From contig CAWGET010000006.1 of the NCBI GenBank assembly GCA_963821715.1, positions 1,084,381-1,148,380 on the forward strand: a stretch of DNA of 64,000 bases, in the 5' to 3' direction. Position numbers and translations under genes: made by a program. This stretch comes from CAWGET01 sp963821715 (GTDB taxonomy: Bacteria > Bacteroidota > Ignavibacteria > Ignavibacteriales > Melioribacteraceae). Positions 1 to 9,241 of this stretch are shown one piece after another. The notes under the pieces are model-generated. The model saw only the letters and a program-made list of their open reading frames with translations. It was not told the DNA's origin and searched no databases. The stretch's first letter is position 1. Every line of letters starts with the position of its first letter.

Positions 1-579
1 GATTTTACCGTCTCCGTCTTCATCAAAAGTTAATTTTTGAGAAAATTCTTTTAGTTCTTTCCAATCCTTAGGCGGATAATTTGGGTCTAATCCTGCTTTT
101 TTAAATAAGTCTTTATTGTAGAGCAATGCAAGAGTTGTGGCTTCGACAGGCAATGCATAAAGAGTGTCATTCCATTTTGCGCCCGCCAGCAATTGAGGGA
201 AAAAATCTTCAAGCTCTTCTTTTGAAAAACCATTTACACTATTAACAAACTGATCCAAGTTAAAAATCGCATCAGCTTCAATAAGTTTGTCCAAAAAATC
301 AGAATGTATCCAGGAAATATCCGGTGTAGTTTTACTCTGGATAGCCGTAATCAACTTTTGAACTAAAGGATCTCCCGATGGTACATACTGCTCGACTATT
401 TTAACATCGGGATTCTCTTTCTCGTATTCATTAATTAATTCAACCAATGCAGGACGAGTATTTGCAACGAAGCTGTGCCAGAAAGTGATTTCAATTTTTT
501 CTTCTTTATCTTTACCGGAACAAGAGAGAAGGATAGTAAGAAGAAAGAGAATATAAATTTTTTTAAATTTTCCTGACAA
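1..579 (-). CDS. Sugar ABC transporter substrate-binding lipoprotein, C-terminus cut by window edge
   Basis: Extracellular solute-binding protein of the family 1 (maltose/multiple-sugar) type, which captures a sugar outside the inner membrane for an ABC importer. Only the first 193 codons are in the window. The start is TTG at 579, directly after the TAG stop of the upstream dioxygenase gene; the protein opens with a hydrophobic stretch and an LLSCSG lipobox, then ITFWHSF, PDISWIH and LYNKDLF, all closely matched in the two other binding proteins of this window (29325-30647 and 49303-50628). Its permeases are presumably beyond base 1. The frame is open to the edge. Family assignment is firm; the sugar is unknown. 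Confidence 0.9.
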   Translation of the reverse strand, partial: MSGKFKKIYILFLLTILLSCSGKDKEEKIEITFWHSFVANTRPALVELINEYEKENPDVKIVEQYVPSGDPLVQKLITAIQSKTTPDISWIHSDFLDKLIEADAIFNLDQFVNSVNGFSKEELEDFFPQLLAGAKWNDTLYALPVEATTLALLYNKDLFKKAGLDPNYPPKDWKELKEFSQKLTFDEDGDGKI

Positions 580-1338
580 CTATTTTACTCTTTTGCCATT
601 TTCCAGGAACTTTACATCAAGACCTTTTAAACTTCCGTCAGGTTCGTAAATAACTTCAGGCGAATATTGAATTGCCCAGGCTCTCCTCATATTATCAGTA
701 TTGTTTGGACCCGAGCGATGAAGAACAGTACTTGAAAATACAGCTATTGATCCCGCTTTTGCCACAACAGTTTCGCCTTTTTCACTTCCATCATACCCGA
801 TTCTATCTTTAGAATCTTCCAACTGTTTATGCTCAATTTTTTCTTTCGTTCCCGCTAATTTATAAGACAACAAACTGATCGTTCCGTTTTCTTCGCTCAC
901 ATCGTCTAGAGGAATCCAGCAGTTAACATAAGGCTTATGCGGATTATCAACATAACCGGAGTCCTGGTGCCAGGTAAACTCAGCTCCTTTTTTATCTAAT
1001 CCTTTTACTACAAACTGCTCCCAAAACAAATACGCATCGTTGCCAATTGTTGCTTTGCAAATTTCTTCCATTAAATCGCTGAAAATAAATTCACCTAATC
1101 TCGGTCGTTCTTTGTAAGAAAGAAAAACGAAATACCGACTGTTTTTTCTTGAAAGCTCGAGTTCGGTAACTCCTTTTTCTTCCATCTCTTTATTCTGCGC
1201 CTCAATTAATGTATCGCATTCTTTTCTCAGAACATCTAGAACATCCTGAGGAATTATCTCGTGAAGAATGAAATATCCGTCTTCTTTATATTTTTGTTTA
1301 AGATCTTCCGATATATCAATACGTGCAAGTGAATTCAT
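580..1338 (-). CDS. Phytanoyl-CoA dioxygenase (PhyH) family protein
   Basis: Probable Fe(II)/2-oxoglutarate-dependent oxygenase of the PhyH family. The iron-binding HxD is visible in FTWHQDSGY about residue 125-133, the distal His in VLHRSGPN and the co-substrate-binding Arg in MRRAW near residue 220. I chose the ATG at 1338 (MNSLARIDIS), which has a GAGGG ribosome site 8 bases upstream; the longer reading from 1413 would run into the ATPase gene. It sits between an ABC ATPase gene and a sugar-binding lipoprotein gene that starts one base after its stop, so it is part of the transport/catabolic operon. PhyH relatives act on many small molecules; a sugar-derived or algal metabolite is only a guess. 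Confidence 0.85.
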   Translation of the reverse strand: MNSLARIDISEDLKQKYKEDGYFILHEIIPQDVLDVLRKECDTLIEAQNKEMEEKGVTELELSRKNSRYFVFLSYKERPRLGEFIFSDLMEEICKATIGNDAYLFWEQFVVKGLDKKGAEFTWHQDSGYVDNPHKPYVNCWIPLDDVSEENGTISLLSYKLAGTKEKIEHKQLEDSKDRIGYDGSEKGETVVAKAGSIAVFSSTVLHRSGPNNTDNMRRAWAIQYSPEVIYEPDGSLKGLDVKFLENGKRVK

Positions 1339-1354
1339 TTTTACCCTCGACTGT

Positions 1355-2461
1355 TTATTTATAAATATTTTTTTCTGTTTTGCTGTCGAAGAAATGCATT
1401 TTCGCAGCATCAAAATATAATTTCAATCTCTGCCCAGGTTCAGGTTCTTCTACTGCGGGAATTCTTGCTATCATATTCGATCCAGATATTTCGAAATACA
1501 AAAAGATCTCATTTCCCATCGGTTCCGTTACATCAAGTTTCACTTCAACTTCCTGTCCTGTTATGCGGCTGTCGGACTTATTATAATGAATATTTTCAGG
1601 ACGAATCCCTGCGGTTATTTCTTCGTCAATATAATTTTCTAGTTTTTCGATATGATTTTCAGGAATCTTTAGTTTTACTTTTTCATCTTTGCCGATAAAA
1701 AATATTCCGTTATCCCGGACTATTTTCCCTTCTATAAAATTCATTGCCGGACTTCCAATAAATCCCGCAACAAATCTATTGACCGGATTATTGTATAACT
1801 TCAGCGGCGTATCAATCTGCTGAATCAATCCGTCTTTCATTATTACAATCCTGTCGCCCATCGTCATAGCTTCCGTCTGATCGTGGGTTACATAAATCAT
1901 TGTTGCTTGAAGTTTTTGATGTAATTTGGAGATCTCTGTTCTCATTTGAACCCTTAATTTTGCGTCCAGATTACTCAGCGGTTCATCGAATAAAAATACT
2001 TTCGGCTTTCTTACAATAGCTCTTCCAACGGCTACTCTTTGTCTCTGACCTCCGGATAAAGCTTTTGGTTTTCTTTCCAGAAGATCTGTAATTCCTAATA
2101 TTTCTGCGGCATTATTAACGCGCTCTTTAATTTCCTCTTTCGGAAATTTCCTTAATTTTAATCCAAAAGCCATATTATCATAAACACTCATATGCGGGTA
2201 TAATGCATAATTCTGGAAAACCATTGCAATGTCCCTGTTTTTGGGGGAAACATCGTTAACAAATTTACCGTCAATATACAATTCACCTTCTGTTATATCC
2301 TCGAGTCCGGCAATCATTCTAAGAGTTGTAGATTTCCCGCAGCCAGAAGGCCCGACCAATACCATAAATTCTTTATCCTTAACTTCTATATTGGCATCTT
2401 TTACGGCAAGTGTTCCGCCTTCGTAAACTTTTGATACGTTTTTAAGAAGAACTTCAGCCAT
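1355..2461 (-). CDS. ugpC: Sugar ABC transporter ATP-binding protein, UgpC/MsmK type
   Basis: ATPase subunit that powers carbohydrate importers of the CUT1 class. Walker A GPSGCGKST is near residue 38-46, the Q-loop at VFQNYALYPHM, the signature LSGGQRQRVAVGRA about 135, Walker B VFLFDEPLSNLDA about 155 and the switch His in YVTHDQTEA. The C-terminal third (from about 240) is the TOBE-type regulatory domain found in UgpC, MalK and MsmX. Length (368 aa) is normal. The start has an AAGGTG ribosome site. It is the only ATPase in the window, so it probably serves the permease pair at 47520-49306 and perhaps other importers, as MsmX-type ATPases often do. The symbol names the family, not a proven substrate. 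Confidence 0.93.
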   Translation of the reverse strand: MAEVLLKNVSKVYEGGTLAVKDANIEVKDKEFMVLVGPSGCGKSTTLRMIAGLEDITEGELYIDGKFVNDVSPKNRDIAMVFQNYALYPHMSVYDNMAFGLKLRKFPKEEIKERVNNAAEILGITDLLERKPKALSGGQRQRVAVGRAIVRKPKVFLFDEPLSNLDAKLRVQMRTEISKLHQKLQATMIYVTHDQTEAMTMGDRIVIMKDGLIQQIDTPLKLYNNPVNRFVAGFIGSPAMNFIEGKIVRDNGIFFIGKDEKVKLKIPENHIEKLENYIDEEITAGIRPENIHYNKSDSRITGQEVEVKLDVTEPMGNEIFLYFEISGSNMIARIPAVEEPEPGQRLKLYFDAAKMHFFDSKTEKNIYK

Positions 2462-2499
2462 TTTTCACCTTACTATTTATTAAATTTTATATTATTAAT

Positions 2500-3024
2500 T
2501 TATTTAATTTTTATTTCTTTCCGATCCACATATTTTGCAATCCACTCAGACAATCTCTTTCCAAGCCTTTTGCAGGAATCTATTTCTCTTTTCTCTCTCG
2601 GCTCTCCTGCAGAAATTGCGCCGTAGTGTAAAGTAAATTTATCGGCAACATAATCTGTTATTCCGAAAACCAGAAAACCGAAATTCATCATAATTGTCAT
2701 CAACGACATACAGGTGATTTCTGCTCCTCCTCCCCAGCCGCCCTGCGATGAAAATGCACATCCAATTTTACCGTCTATTTTCCCCCAGACCTCATCGCCA
2801 ATTTCATCCCAGAACTTTTTCATTTTCCACGAAACTATTCCCATATTTGTTGGCGAACCGAGTGCAATTCCGTCGCACCATTTTATATCTTCCGCTACAG
2901 CTTCCTCAACTTTTTTAATTTTTACTTCAATATCCTCAATGCTTTCCGCTCCTTCTTTTACATACTCTGCCATTACTTTTGTATTTCCTGAAGCACTATC
3001 ATATAAAATTAAAACCTTACCCAT
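2500..3024 (-). CDS. Flavodoxin-family (WrbA-like) NAD(P)H oxidoreductase
   Basis: Predicted cytoplasmic FMN protein. The N-terminal VLILYDSASGNTKVMAEY is the flavodoxin phosphate-binding loop, and GSPTNMGIVSWKMKKFWDE resembles the WrbA/NQO segment that closes over the flavin. A glycine-rich stretch (SSQGGWGGGAE, about residue 93) is the second flavin loop. At 174 aa it is slightly shorter than WrbA. Its ATG overlaps the end of the aldo/keto reductase gene by 8 bases, so the two are translationally coupled and may share redox work on a sugar derivative; that role is inference. Confidence 0.82.
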   Translation of the reverse strand: MGKVLILYDSASGNTKVMAEYVKEGAESIEDIEVKIKKVEEAVAEDIKWCDGIALGSPTNMGIVSWKMKKFWDEIGDEVWGKIDGKIGCAFSSQGGWGGGAEITCMSLMTIMMNFGFLVFGITDYVADKFTLHYGAISAGEPREKREIDSCKRLGKRLSEWIAKYVDRKEIKIK

Positions 3025-4054
3025 TATTTCTCATATAAAATTTATTGTAATTTTCAGTCCAGAATATATTGTAATACCAGTGCGGATAAAAAGCATCCGG
3101 TTTACTTACTTCATTTAAGATTTTCATTTCATCATCCGAGAGTGTCCATTCAGCGGCGTCTATGTTTTCGCGTAGCTGTTTTTCGTTTCTGGCTCCAATT
3201 ATTACTGAAGAAATTCCTCTCTTCTGCAGTAAATATTTTATTGCTATCTGACTCATAGAAACATTCTTGTTTTCCGAGATCGTCTTCATTTCATTAAGAA
3301 TTTTGTCTCCCTTTTTAATATTATAAGGATTATGATCTTCCGGTTTTTTCATCCTTGTATTTTTAGGATGATCTTTTTTTTGATGATATTTACCTGTCAA
3401 TATTCCACCGTGCAACGGTCCCCAAACAGTTGTTCCGATTCCGAACTCGAGCGACGCTGGAATTATGTCGAATTCCAAATCTCTTCTTAACAGGCTGTAA
3501 TTTGCTTGATGAGCTACTATCTTCTCAAAGCCGTTTTTTTCTGAAACATAGAAAGCCTTTGTCAGCATCCACGAAGGAAAATTTGAACAACCGATATATC
3601 TTACTTTGCCGTCTCTCACTAACTGAGTTAATGCACTTAAAGTTTCTTCCAATGGAGTAACAAAATCCAGAGCATGAATTAAGTAGAGATCAATATAATC
3701 TGTGTTTAATCTTTTTAGACTTTCTTCGCAAGCATCTATAATTCTTTTTCTTGAAAGTCCTTTTCCGTTAGGATCATCTTTCATTTCGAAGCCGAACTTT
3801 GTACAAACTACCGCATCGTTTCTATTTTGCCTGAGAGCTTTTCCAAGCATTGTTTCCGATGTACCGCTTGAGTAAAAATCTGCAGTATCAAAAAAATTTA
3901 CACCTTTATCTAAAGCAATTTTTGTAAGCCGGTTAGCTTCCTGCTGAGAAGTCTTTCCAAGATGAGTCCATCCTTTCGTTCCGGTAAAAGTCATAACTCC
4001 GTAACAAATTTCAGAAACATATAGTCCCGAATTGCCTAAACGATTATACTTCAT
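3017..4054 (-). CDS. Aldo/keto reductase
   Basis: NADP-dependent carbonyl reductase of the AKR superfamily, TIM barrel, cytoplasmic. Catalytic residues are visible: Asp and Tyr in FFDTADFYSSGTSE (about 55-65), Lys in VVCTKFGFE (about 85) and His in YLIHALD (about 128). The NADP-binding end reads SSVIIGARNEKQL (about 280). Its ATG overlaps the stop of the upstream cupin gene (ATGA), and its 3' end overlaps the flavodoxin gene. It is a paralog of the shorter enzyme at 22165-23145. Reduction or oxidation of a sugar aldehyde/ketone fits the setting but the substrate cannot be read. Confidence 0.9.
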   Translation of the reverse strand: MKYNRLGNSGLYVSEICYGVMTFTGTKGWTHLGKTSQQEANRLTKIALDKGVNFFDTADFYSSGTSETMLGKALRQNRNDAVVCTKFGFEMKDDPNGKGLSRKRIIDACEESLKRLNTDYIDLYLIHALDFVTPLEETLSALTQLVRDGKVRYIGCSNFPSWMLTKAFYVSEKNGFEKIVAHQANYSLLRRDLEFDIIPASLEFGIGTTVWGPLHGGILTGKYHQKKDHPKNTRMKKPEDHNPYNIKKGDKILNEMKTISENKNVSMSQIAIKYLLQKRGISSVIIGARNEKQLRENIDAAEWTLSDDEMKILNEVSKPDAFYPHWYYNIFWTENYNKFYMRNNG

Positions 4055-4659
4055 TTATTATCCTTTTTCCACAAATGTCCTTCTCTCATTTTCCCCGTGA
4101 GAGAGGTTTCGAACCAAATACCTTTTATTTCTTTTTCTACAATTGGGAAATCGTGATGATCTCCCGCTTTAGTGTAAATACAATCTGCTTGATTAACTTT
4201 ATATCGCTTTCCTTCAGTTACAATTTCGCCGGCTCCATCTACAATTATCCAAAATTCATCGCAGTCGTGGAAATGATTATCAAAAGTTGTATTACGAATG
4301 TAATCAACCGGATCTCCAATATTCTCCGGATTTTCCGATTCCTTTAAAGTAAATATTCCATAACTGCCATGTTTTTCATTCCAATCACCTCCGACTCTTA
4401 CAAGAACTGAATCAGAGTTAACTTTAATCTTTTTGATTTTATCAATATCAAAATAATACTTTTTGAAAGATCCCGCTTCCGATATTTCGGAAGAATTTTC
4501 TGTAATAATTTCTATCCCGCCGGTTAGCGTAAAAACGACTTCTTTTTGGCGATGATCATTTATTGAATAAAAATCGTTATTCTGAAGTCTAAGTATTTTT
4601 ATAATATCAACTTCACTCTCTTTCGGAGGCAGTTCTTTTTTACAATTGAATACCGGCAT
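4051..4659 (-). CDS. Cupin-domain protein
   Basis: Small cupin protein. A C-terminal cupin barrel shows NHFHDCDEFWIIVDGAGEIV (metal-binding His, His and Glu of motif 1) and AGDHHDFPI (motif 2), about residues 132-185. The N-terminal half is less recognisable. I placed the start at 4659 (MPVFNCKKE), 1 base after the upstream gene's stop and behind an AGAGGA ribosome site; a longer reading from 4710 would overlap that gene. It is coupled to the aldo/keto reductase by an ATGA overlap. Cupins of this kind are often sugar isomerases or sugar-sensing proteins; function here is unknown. Confidence 0.75.
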   Translation of the reverse strand: MPVFNCKKELPPKESEVDIIKILRLQNNDFYSINDHRQKEVVFTLTGGIEIITENSSEISEAGSFKKYYFDIDKIKKIKVNSDSVLVRVGGDWNEKHGSYGIFTLKESENPENIGDPVDYIRNTTFDNHFHDCDEFWIIVDGAGEIVTEGKRYKVNQADCIYTKAGDHHDFPIVEKEIKGIWFETSLTGKMREGHLWKKDNK

Positions 4660-4660
4660 T

Positions 4661-5854
4661 CTATCCTCTGTATTCCGGAAGCATCGGAACAATGTTAATA
4701 TCAGGACCAAAAAATTTATAAATGATTAAATCTCTTTCTCCGGTATTTACAATATCAGTTTCTTTAACTGCTGTATCATGACAAATCAAAAGCTCATCCT
4801 TCTCGAAATTTTCTCCTTCGATTTCAAAATTTCCGTATGTTCCTTTTCCGCGCCAGACAAGAATATTGTAAACTCCATTCTCTCTGCTTATAAATTTTCC
4901 TCCGGGTTTTAAAACGGTTTTCTTTCCGCTGAATTTGTTCGTATTGTAAAATATCCAATATTCCTCTCCACCATCCTGTTTATTTTCTTCAATTAAAACA
5001 GGCGGAGTGTGACGATTTTCGTAGAAATATGGATCTCCGCTAATCTCCCAATTAATCATTTCAAGAATTACTTTTTCAGCTTTTGCTTTTCTGTCATCTT
5101 CTGTTACATCTTTATAAAGCAATTCTTTGTCAATAATTTTACCGCCGGTTTTTGCCTGGAGCATTGCGAACACATCGGAATCTTCCTGAAGTTCAATAGT
5201 TAACGCTGAACCGGGAGCGTGCAGAGTGCCTGAAGGAACATGAAATCCGTCTCCGGAAATTTGTTTGAAAGCTCTTGCATGCTGAAGGATTGCATCATCT
5301 TTCCATTCAATCATATGCGGCAAAAGTAAATCATATTTTTTTTGCTGAGCGATATAAGGATGAACTCCGAAATAAGTTTCCGCTTCCTCACCCAAATTTA
5401 CTTCTTCCGGAAAATAATAAGCTTCTTCTTTTGAATTGCATCCTACTAATTTTGCGTGATCCTGCATTTGATGAATGTGATAAGGAAGTCGATATTTATA
5501 ATCGAAGATCTTGGGAAGCCGATTCAAACCTTTGTGGTCTTCAGAATATTCAATTCCGAGGATTTCTTCCGGCAGTAACTCGACCGCTTCCTTTAAAGTA
5601 ATTTCTTTCTCTGAATCTATATTTAAAACGCTTAGTCCTTCATTCTTTACTGAAATTTTATTATCGGCTTTAGTGGTTGAACCGATCCATCTTTCACATA
5701 TTCCGCCTCTTTCTCCAAGTTCGTATTGTTCTTCCGGAAGTCCAAGCCTTCTTCCCGGAGGAAGAAAATCGCGCGCAACCCAGGCAGGCTTTAGCCTTAG
5801 GATTCCGTTGTTTTCCTCAATTGCTTTTACTATCAAATCCTTTAGTGACGACAT
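4661..5854 (-). CDS. Mannose-6-phosphate-isomerase-like cupin protein
   Basis: Long (397 aa) two-cupin protein resembling type I phosphomannose isomerases, cytoplasmic. Visible features are LPYHIHQMQDHAKLVG (paired His, about 155), FHVPSGTLHAPGSALTIELQEDSDVF (about 225-250, like the isomerase metal site with Glu and His) and a C-terminal second cupin (GGKFISRENGVYNILVW). It lacks the classic family N-terminus, so the exact reaction is uncertain. It follows the epimerase gene by 8 bases and precedes a cupin gene. Interconversion of a hexose or its phosphate is a reasonable inference, in line with a mannosidase (GH92) in the same locus. Confidence 0.65.
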   Translation of the reverse strand: MSSLKDLIVKAIEENNGILRLKPAWVARDFLPPGRRLGLPEEQYELGERGGICERWIGSTTKADNKISVKNEGLSVLNIDSEKEITLKEAVELLPEEILGIEYSEDHKGLNRLPKIFDYKYRLPYHIHQMQDHAKLVGCNSKEEAYYFPEEVNLGEEAETYFGVHPYIAQQKKYDLLLPHMIEWKDDAILQHARAFKQISGDGFHVPSGTLHAPGSALTIELQEDSDVFAMLQAKTGGKIIDKELLYKDVTEDDRKAKAEKVILEMINWEISGDPYFYENRHTPPVLIEENKQDGGEEYWIFYNTNKFSGKKTVLKPGGKFISRENGVYNILVWRGKGTYGNFEIEGENFEKDELLICHDTAVKETDIVNTGERDLIIYKFFGPDINIVPMLPEYRG

Positions 5855-5862
5855 TAATTCTC

Positions 5863-6912
5863 CTAAAAACTTATTAACTTCTTTTTGATATAGTTAACTT
5901 CGTTCTCCCATTGTTCAGCAAATTCTATTTCTTTGTTTCTATTTGAATATCCGACAGAAGAACCGGAATATTCACTTATATAATAATTTATTGTTTCAGG
6001 CATCCATTTTTCAAACGGAGTAGAAGTAAAATTGATATCCTCTTTCGCCCGGTCTATACTGAAGATCGCGGTTCGATAAGTATTGAATGGAAAAGCATGT
6101 CCTTCTGAACTTGTGCTGAAAGGTAATTTTTCAAAAACATCTAGATCAACATTTATTCTGTCCGGATATCTGTTAAGTATGTAAGTCAATCGTTCTAAGT
6201 AATCATTAAGAGAGAGTATTTCTTCCGAGGCAATATTATAAGCTTTTCCAATTGTCTTATCGGTTTCTATCAAATCTGCAAAAGCTTTTGCAAGATCTTC
6301 AATGTATACCGTTTGCGTTGCATAATCTCCGCTTCCCGGTATAAGCAGCGGCGCTCCGTCAAGAATTCTTTCTATCCAGAAATAATCTCTTTTTGCATTA
6401 TCATTGGGGCCGCATACATACGGCGGTCTTATCATCGATACTTGAAACTTATTTTCCCGATGAGCTTTCCAAAGAACATCTTCGCATCCTCTCTTATCAA
6501 TTCCGTACTGCATTCCGAAAGGATTTCTATCCCAAAATTCCATTAAAGGAAATTTATCCTGATCTTCTGTTATAGGATTTCGAACATCGTGGGAAACCAT
6601 ATAAACCGAAACCGTACTCGTGTGAATCAGCCGGGGAATTTTACCGCCGAAGACTTCAACTATATTTTCCGAGTCTTCTTTTGTAAACGCTATCATATCG
6701 TAAAGAACATCAAAAGAATTTTCCTCGGAAATTTTCTTCAAAAGATTTTTATCTCGCCTGTCTCCGGTTATGACTTTTAATTTTTCATCATCGGATAAAT
6801 TATTTTTAGATAAACCTCTTGTTAATATTGTTACCTCGTGTTTTCTTTCAAGAAGTTTTTTTACGACGGCTCCGCTGATAAAGCCGGTTCCGCCGATCAT
6901 TAAAATTTTCAT
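5863..6912 (-). CDS. NAD-dependent epimerase/dehydratase (extended SDR)
   Basis: Rossmann-fold short-chain dehydrogenase of the extended class. The nucleotide-binding motif is GGTGFISG (residues 7-14); the active-site YxxxK is YGIDKRG near 135-140, with HTSTVSVY upstream; IRPPYVCGPNDN follows (about 161). Length (349 aa) is normal. Its ATG overlaps by one base (TAATG) the stop codon of the frameshifted GH13 gene, so it is translationally coupled to it. It probably acts on a nucleotide-sugar or free sugar; which one cannot be told. Confidence 0.85.
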   Translation of the reverse strand: MKILMIGGTGFISGAVVKKLLERKHEVTILTRGLSKNNLSDDEKLKVITGDRRDKNLLKKISEENSFDVLYDMIAFTKEDSENIVEVFGGKIPRLIHTSTVSVYMVSHDVRNPITEDQDKFPLMEFWDRNPFGMQYGIDKRGCEDVLWKAHRENKFQVSMIRPPYVCGPNDNAKRDYFWIERILDGAPLLIPGSGDYATQTVYIEDLAKAFADLIETDKTIGKAYNIASEEILSLNDYLERLTYILNRYPDRINVDLDVFEKLPFSTSSEGHAFPFNTYRTAIFSIDRAKEDINFTSTPFEKWMPETINYYISEYSGSSVGYSNRNKEIEFAEQWENEVNYIKKKLISF

Positions 6913-9241
6913 TATTTAAGTATCACCATTTTCTTCGTTTCAATTTTGTCATTATAGTTTATTCTGTAAAAGTAAACTCCTGATGAAAATTGTGTACCGT
7001 TGAATTTAACTAAATGATTTCCTTCAGGTTTTACTTCGTCCAATCAGAATTTCCAGTCTTTGACCAAGTGCATCGAATATTTCAAGTTTTACGTTTCCTG
7101 CTTCCGGAAGCGAAAAAGAAATCGTAGTTACAGGATTAAAAGGATTCGGATAATTTTGATCCAGTGAAAATTCTCTTACAACCTCAGTGTTATTAGATGA
7201 CTTAATTCCAACTACAGTTTGAATAGTATCTGCAAGATCAAAAATTCTTGTTGTGTATTTTTCAACGGGAATTGTATAATTGTCTAGCTCAAAATAATTT
7301 GCTTCAAAAGATTCTCCGTTAATCAAATCCGTAAAGTAATAAGTTTTTCCTGGAATCAAGATTCATTTCTTCAACGGGAAGTGCAAGCGTAACATCAGTT
7401 TCAATATCGCCCATATTTATAATGCTGACCATCTGTTGGTTTTCATTCCAGCGTCTGAATGCAAAAGTGTAGCTGTCCGGCTCGATATTAATTTCTTCAT
7501 AATTATCGCTGAATAATGCTGTATTATTTTTTCTGATCTCAATTAATCTTTTATAATAAGGAAAGAGATCATAGAAGTCTCGTGACTCGATTGAAAATCC
7601 GTTGTAGAAAATATATTCAGTTTCATAAGGATGACCTTCAATTCCAATTTCCTGTCCGTTATAAATTAGCGGAATTCCGTTAAGCGAAAACATCAATGCA
7701 GCAACCATTTTTGTTTGTTCGAGGGAATGATGGGTAATAAAATGGAAGACATCATTGTTTTCCATAAATCTTAAAATCTTTGCATCATCAGCATATCCGT
7801 TGCCGAAGTTAGTTAAAGAATTTCTGAGCTGCAGCGCTCTTGTATTTTGATTGTATCTATTGAAAATAGTAGGATTGGAAGTTGGGCTGTAGTCGGTTTG
7901 CCAGACCCAATGAGAAACCCAAGACTCTTCTGGGAACCAGTCATACCCGACGTCAAATCTTTCGTCGAAAGTTTCCGGCCAGGTTGCTTTATCTTCGGCT
8001 AAAAGTAACGCTTCCGGTTTTATTCTTTTTAATGCCAGTCTAAGATCTTTAGTAAACTGCGGTGCTCTTGCATTTGGTCCCCATATTGCATCAAAGCGAT
8101 ATCCGTCAATATCGTATTCTTCAATCCAATATTTTGCTGCTTCTATTATCCACTTTTGAACTTCGGGATTATCAAAATTATACAGCCATAGATCCGGCCA
8201 AAAATAATACATAAATCCGTTTGTTGTGAATTCGTAGTGTTGAGAATAAGGTGCATTATCTTCATTTCTTTTGTAAAAATTATAATAGTGAGATTCCTTT
8301 CCGTATTCTATTGCATTCCGAGCATATCGATGTGCGCTTGAGGAATGGTTCGCAACAAAATCGAATAGAACTCTCATCCCATATTCTTTTGCAGTATTTA
8401 CAAGTTCTCTTAAATCTTCTTCCGGACCTAAATCACTCCTTACTTTAAAGTAATTTGTAATATCATATCCCTGTCCTTCTCCGTAAGTTTCCATTACAGG
8501 TTGAATCCACAAAGTATTTATACCGAACTCTTTTAGTTCAGGTATCTTTTTAGTGATGTTTTTAAACTCACCATGGTTTACAAAAATGTACGGAGTTACT
8601 TCGTATATAACTGCAGAATCTATCCATGCAGCATAATCGTTTTTAATATCAAACGGTTCTATTGAATTTGAATCGACGGTAACGTAAGTACCGAACTTCA
8701 CTGTATCATCTTCAGAAGTTATTACTCTTAATCTAAAATAATATTCTCCGGTTTCCGCATCGGAAGGAATATCAGCAGAAGCCGAAGTTCCATTCTGCTG
8801 CAAATTTAATTCTAACGGATTAGTATCATCCGTATACCATTCATACTTCAAATCTAACTCTTTCGGATTATCCAAAACTTCAATTTGCAGACTGATGGTT
8901 CTACCTTCAACTTCAGCATAGGCATAAACTTCCGGAAGCAGATCGTACATCAAAGTATAAATTAAAGTATCTGTGGAAATTTTTACACCGGCGCTGTCCG
9001 ATTCAGCATAAATTTTATTTTCTCCTTCATCCAAAATAATAGGAATAGAAAATGAACCTTCCTCCGTTTCAAAAGGAATGACTTGAGAATTGACAATGAG
9101 GTTGCCCGGTTCTTCACTTTGTCCGGTTATGGTTTGATACCTGGACCACACTTCTGCATCACGTTGATCCAATCCAACAGACTGTGCTGAAATAAAATTT
9201 GCAAACAGGAATAAAGAAATTATGCATTTAGTAAACTTCAT
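6912..9241 (-). CDS. Secreted GH13 alpha-amylase-family enzyme with T9SS tail, broken by two frameshifts
   Basis: Exported glycosidase of family GH13. A Sec signal peptide (about 1-20) and Ig-like beta domains precede a TIM barrel with region I DFVANHS (about 295), region II GYRFDA (about 381), region III Glu in LAEDK (about 418) and region IV FMENND (about 495). Region IV has Asn where most GH13 enzymes have His. The tail has the NYPNPFNPVT sorting core and ends KMVILK. One extra base near 7354 and another near 7040-7041 split the reading frame into three pieces (to 7319, 7024-7359, and 6912 to about 7040); undoing both gives one protein ending exactly at the TAATG overlap with the next gene. 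I start at ATG 9241, which overlaps the upstream stop. The catalytic domain is intact; sorting tail expression depends on whether the indels are real. Confidence 0.85.

Noticed and set aside
2714..3118. Long plus-strand open frames opposite minus-strand genes (such as 2714-3118, 38811-39269, 23797-24294)
   Set aside because: They lie antisense to well-supported genes, have no family match or ribosome site, and their composition reflects the codons of the opposite strand.
7040..7358. Programmed ribosomal frameshifting in the GH13 gene
   Set aside because: No slippery heptamer or following structure is apparent, and two shifts of the same kind in one gene are better explained by single-base insertions.
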